This document shows, in pieces, positions 5,756 through 8,292 of a stretch of DNA of 8,292 nucleotides (its first letter is position 1; the number at the start of each line of letters is the position of its first letter). Below the pieces are notes generated by a model. The model saw only the letters and a list, made by a program, of their open reading frames with translations. It was not told where the DNA came from and made no database searches. The stretch comes from an uncultured bacterium (GTDB lineage Bacteria > Cyanobacteriota > Vampirovibrionia > Gastranaerophilales > Gastranaerophilaceae), in contig URHD01000081.1 of the NCBI GenBank assembly GCA_900547585.1, positions 1 through 8,292 of the forward strand. The letters are read 5' to 3'. The position numbers and the translations under genes are program-made.

Positions 5756-8126
5756 AAGCGCTTATTTTTCCTGTTTTCATCAAATTGAAGTATTTATCAA
5801 TCGAGCCGCCATCTTTATCCCAGCTAAAGTCGTTAGCCATTGCGTTTTTCTGAATTTCGAGGAATTTTGCTTTATCATTATAGAAAGTATCAAGAGCTCT
5901 GTTGAATGCATCTGTGTAAGCGTCTGTGTTGCTGTAGAATCCGCTGTTTGCGCTTCCGTAAACAGCAATTCCCTTGTCTTTGTTATCATTGTCATAATGT
6001 ACAGGAGGCCTAAATCCGTCTATTCCGTCGCTTACCGTGTCAACAAGTCCGCCGGTTGATGTTGTAACCGGCACGCAGCCTTTTGCCATTGCTTCTATCT
6101 GCGTCAGACCACATGGTTCAAATACCGACGGCATTGCGAACATATCTGCCGCGCTAACGAGCAGATGTGTATGCAAAAATCCTTTAAATATGATGATTCT
6201 CTTGCCCAAATCAGGGAATCTGTCAGTAATCTGGCGTTTCATTTCTTTCAGCCTGTTATATGTATCAGGGCTGGAGATATTTCCGCCCATAATAATAACC
6301 GGAAGCTTGTCTTTCGGAATATTTTCCTTTTCTGCTTTCAATCCGAGATTATACAAAGTTCCCCAGAAAATAGTATCCATTCCCTTTTGCGGATCAATTC
6401 GCCCTACATGGCCGATTACCGGCACGTCTTTAAAATCTTTTATTCCGGAAATGTCTATATTGAGAGCATCTTCGTCAATAAAATATCTTCTGGTAGGACT
6501 AAGCGATTTTCTCTGGGAAGATTGTTCTCTTTCCACAATTTTTTGGAAAATCGACATAATCTCATTTTTGTTGCGATTTCTTATCTCAAAAGCCCTGTCA
6601 TCAGCAGCTTCGTATGGAAGCAGCTTAACATTGCTCAAATCAATTTTATATCCGTCAATATTTACATCATTACGAATCTGATTGAGTATGTTGTTCATAT
6701 TTTTTTCGTTAGGAACGATGGTTGATTTTGAATATCCGTTCATAATCGGTGTCATTGTATGATACTGATTGCGTTCTGCAAATATCGGGGTCAGCCCTTT
6801 TGCTTTTACATCGGATTTTAATAGTTCCTGACCGTAATTTTCGGATACCGGCACAATTCTATCAGCAAGTGCAACACCGCACATCATAGAGTTGAAATCA
6901 TTATGAATCATCATGGAATTTTCCAACCCGTAGTCCCTGTATTGCCACGGCATATCAAAAGTTTTCGCATGTGAAAGGATATCCGCAGAAAATCCTTGCA
7001 ACAGGGTCGCGAAAACTGACATTCTGTGGAGATTGTCATTTCCTTTTGAAGGGCCCTGGTGTTCTGCGTTATGAACAATGAAAATAGTTGGCAAATCATC
7101 AAAATACTTGCCGGTTTCATGATCAATCTGCCCGTAATCAGCTTCTGTCGCTGCCATGTATTTTGTAAGCGGCGCAACTGTTCCGGCCGACCAGTCATTT
7201 AATATTGCAACGTTTGGCGGCTTAATTCCCTCCAATTTTCCCTGTTTTACAGCTTTCATGGTTTCATAAACTGCCTTTGAAAAATAAGACATTCTTGTAA
7301 TAGGGTCTGTTCCATTGTTAACGTATGGATCGAGCTTGAAATTGCCTGCGGTAATATCAAAAATATTACAATTTTTAATAGACAGCCCTTTATCGTTTTT
7401 AGCCTCTTTGTTTGAGGTATCAAGGAAAATAATATCAGTATTTTTATGGTGGCCCTTTAAAACTCTGACCTGATTATCTCTCAAACCGGTATTTGAATCA
7501 GGCGACCCGTCATATATCGGAACATTTACATATCCGACATACTTAAGCGGGATTTTTACTTCAGCATTTTTGCCATAGTGATACTCAAAACCTGTCCTGC
7601 CGGCCTCCAGTTTGTGAACAACTTTGCCATTTCCGTTATAAAGAGGTGTGATTATCGTAGTTTTATGCCCTTTGGCGCCGTATTTATTGTTGAAACTCAT
7701 TGGAAGATCCGTCGCAACCTGCCCCATTCCGCCATCTGACATAAAGTCAGCAGTTTCTGCGGTAACCATCCATGCGTTAATTTTATCGATTTTTGGCCAT
7801 TTGTATTCGTTCGTCTCAGCACTGAGACCCTTCATCCTTGATGCGGCTTCTGTTTCCAGACGGAACGCCGCATAATTCGAAAGCCTGGGTCTGAAAGCTT
7901 CAAATTCGTAGAATTTTCCGTACGGATGAACCATTCCCTGCTGCATAGCGGTATTCAGACCGAAAGAAATTACCGCTTTATTATTTGAGGCAAGCAAATC
8001 CAAATATTTAGCTGCCGTGCCTGAATTTTCGACATAAAAAACCTGAGGAGTTTGAGTTTGCTTATTTTTTCCTGTACTTTGAGTTCTCCCGAGAGCGAAT
8101 GAAGTGACCGGTTTAACCGCAACCAT
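5754..8126 (-). CDS. glgA: oversized GT5 glycogen/starch synthase-like glycosyltransferase
   Basis: This 790-residue protein is far longer than the usual 470-500 of bacterial glycogen synthase, which extends alpha-1,4-glucan from ADP-glucose in the cytosol. About 115 residues precede the GT5 fold, which starts at INAWMVTAETADF (115-127). Motifs in order: SDGGMGQVATDLP (130-142, in place of KTGGLgDV..LP), NDWSAG (310-315, in place of HDWHAG), IVHNAEHQG (350-358), VPVSENYGQELL (425-436), MNG (462-464), GRIDPQKG (575-582, donor-phosphate Arg576 and Lys581), FEPCGLTQIEA (669-679, the E-x7-E motif with Glu670 and Glu678) and STGGLVDTV (690-698). Roughly 125 extra residues lie between NDW and GRIDPQKG compared with E. 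coli GlgA. The start at 8126 has AAGGAT 8 nt upstream. The N-terminal part (1-30) is Thr/Gln/Ser-rich. GT5 membership is firm. Full synthase activity and the nucleotide donor are uncertain, because the KTGG Lys and HDW His are replaced. Confidence 0.88.
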   Translation of the reverse strand: MVAVKPVTSFALGRTQSTGKNKQTQTPQVFYVENSGTAAKYLDLLASNNKAVISFGLNTAMQQGMVHPYGKFYEFEAFRPRLSNYAAFRLETEAASRMKGLSAETNEYKWPKIDKINAWMVTAETADFMSDGGMGQVATDLPMSFNNKYGAKGHKTTIITPLYNGNGKVVHKLEAGRTGFEYHYGKNAEVKIPLKYVGYVNVPIYDGSPDSNTGLRDNQVRVLKGHHKNTDIIFLDTSNKEAKNDKGLSIKNCNIFDITAGNFKLDPYVNNGTDPITRMSYFSKAVYETMKAVKQGKLEGIKPPNVAILNDWSAGTVAPLTKYMAATEADYGQIDHETGKYFDDLPTIFIVHNAEHQGPSKGNDNLHRMSVFATLLQGFSADILSHAKTFDMPWQYRDYGLENSMMIHNDFNSMMCGVALADRIVPVSENYGQELLKSDVKAKGLTPIFAERNQYHTMTPIMNGYSKSTIVPNEKNMNNILNQIRNDVNIDGYKIDLSNVKLLPYEAADDRAFEIRNRNKNEIMSIFQKIVEREQSSQRKSLSPTRRYFIDEDALNIDISGIKDFKDVPVIGHVGRIDPQKGMDTIFWGTLYNLGLKAEKENIPKDKLPVIIMGGNISSPDTYNRLKEMKRQITDRFPDLGKRIIIFKGFLHTHLLVSAADMFAMPSVFEPCGLTQIEAMAKGCVPVTTSTGGLVDTVSDGIDGFRPPVHYDNDNKDKGIAVYGSANSGFYSNTDAYTDAFNRALDTFYNDKAKFLEIQKNAMANDFSWDKDGGSIDKYFNLMKTGKISA

Positions 8127-8134
8127 TTTATTTT

Positions 8135-8140
8135 ATCCTT
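8135..8140 (-). promoter_or_regulatory. ribosome binding site of glgA
   Basis: Read on the minus strand this is AAGGAT, 8 nt before the ATG at 8126-8124, which supports that start. I found no convincing promoter in 8141-8292. TTGACT (8222-8217) is a fair -35, but only TAACAA lies at the right distance. Confidence 0.6.
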
Positions 8141-8246
8141 ATTTAACTATATTTACTCAGTCCTCATGCAATAACTATCCTGAATAATAAATTTGTTAGC
8201 TTTAACTTATATTGATAGTCAAAAGTTACAAAAATTAACAAGAAAG

Positions 8247-8265
8247 TAGTGTCTCAAAAACACTA
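8247..8265. repeat. small perfect hairpin upstream of glgA
   Basis: TAGTGT (8247-8252) and ACACTA (8260-8265) form a 6-bp stem with a 7-nt loop, about 120 bp upstream of glgA. The role is unknown. It could be an operator-like site or part of a terminator for a gene beyond the window, though no clean T run follows it on either strand. Confidence 0.35.
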
Positions 8266-8292
8266 TTGATGCAGAAATTTATAGTTTTATAC

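Noticed and set aside
6037..6725. Two overlapping plus-strand open frames (214 and 186 codons)
   Set aside because: Both are antisense to the catalytic half of the GlgA-like gene, where the minus frame carries the E-x7-E and GRIDPQKG motifs.
8146..8151. TATAGT on the minus strand as the glgA -10 box
   Set aside because: The start it predicts falls around 8139, within the Shine-Dalgarno at 8135-8140, and no -35 lies at a proper distance.
8247..8265. Hairpin upstream of glgA as an intrinsic terminator
   Set aside because: The stem is only 6 bp and AT-rich, and neither side is followed by an uninterrupted T run.

Overview
This AT-rich window carries seven protein-coding genes (one cut by the left edge) in four transcription blocks. 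It contains no RNA gene, CRISPR array or recognisable transposase. The organism is most likely a Gram-negative-type, anaerobic gut or environmental bacterium. My best guess is the Melainabacteria/Vampirovibrionia (Gastranaerophilales) branch of Cyanobacteriota. That guess rests on the oversized glycogen synthase, the short Phe-rich 'SFG/SFA' N-termini of two neighbouring unrelated proteins, and a PSP1/RicT gene beside an FlhA-C-like gene. The assignment is from memory of such genomes and is only moderately secure.

Layout: (1) 1-1830, minus strand: a site-2 protease of the RseP family, followed 4 bp downstream by the 16S rRNA methyltransferase gene rsmD (3' end outside the window). (2) 1831-1900: a 70-bp divergent promoter region. 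(3) 1901-2554, plus strand: a ComF-type phosphoribosyltransferase, probably translated from a leaderless or nearly leaderless mRNA. (4) 2555-2893: a 339-bp non-coding stretch rich in inverted repeats, with five ATTCC/GGAAT half-sites in strictly alternating orientation, ending in a promoter. (5) 2894-5260, plus strand: a two-gene operon of a RicT/YaaT-like PSP1 protein and a 485-residue protein whose last ~330 residues match the cytoplasmic domain of the flagellar/type III export gate protein FlhA/SctV, with no membrane part and a new N-terminal domain. (6) 5268-8126, minus strand: an operon of a 790-residue GT5 glycogen synthase-like protein and a 157-residue protein of unknown function. (7) 8127-8292: the glgA upstream region, with one small hairpin.

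The most unusual content is the soluble FlhA-C-like fusion protein in an operon with RicT. In flagellar and injectisome systems this domain forms a nine-membered ring that docks chaperone-substrate complexes. Here it appears cut loose from the membrane and joined to a DUF4177-like domain and a predicted coiled coil, which suggests a repurposed scaffold. Second is the glycogen synthase-like enzyme, which keeps the C-terminal donor-binding residues of GT5 but lacks two N-terminal hallmarks (the Lys of KTGG and the His of HDW).
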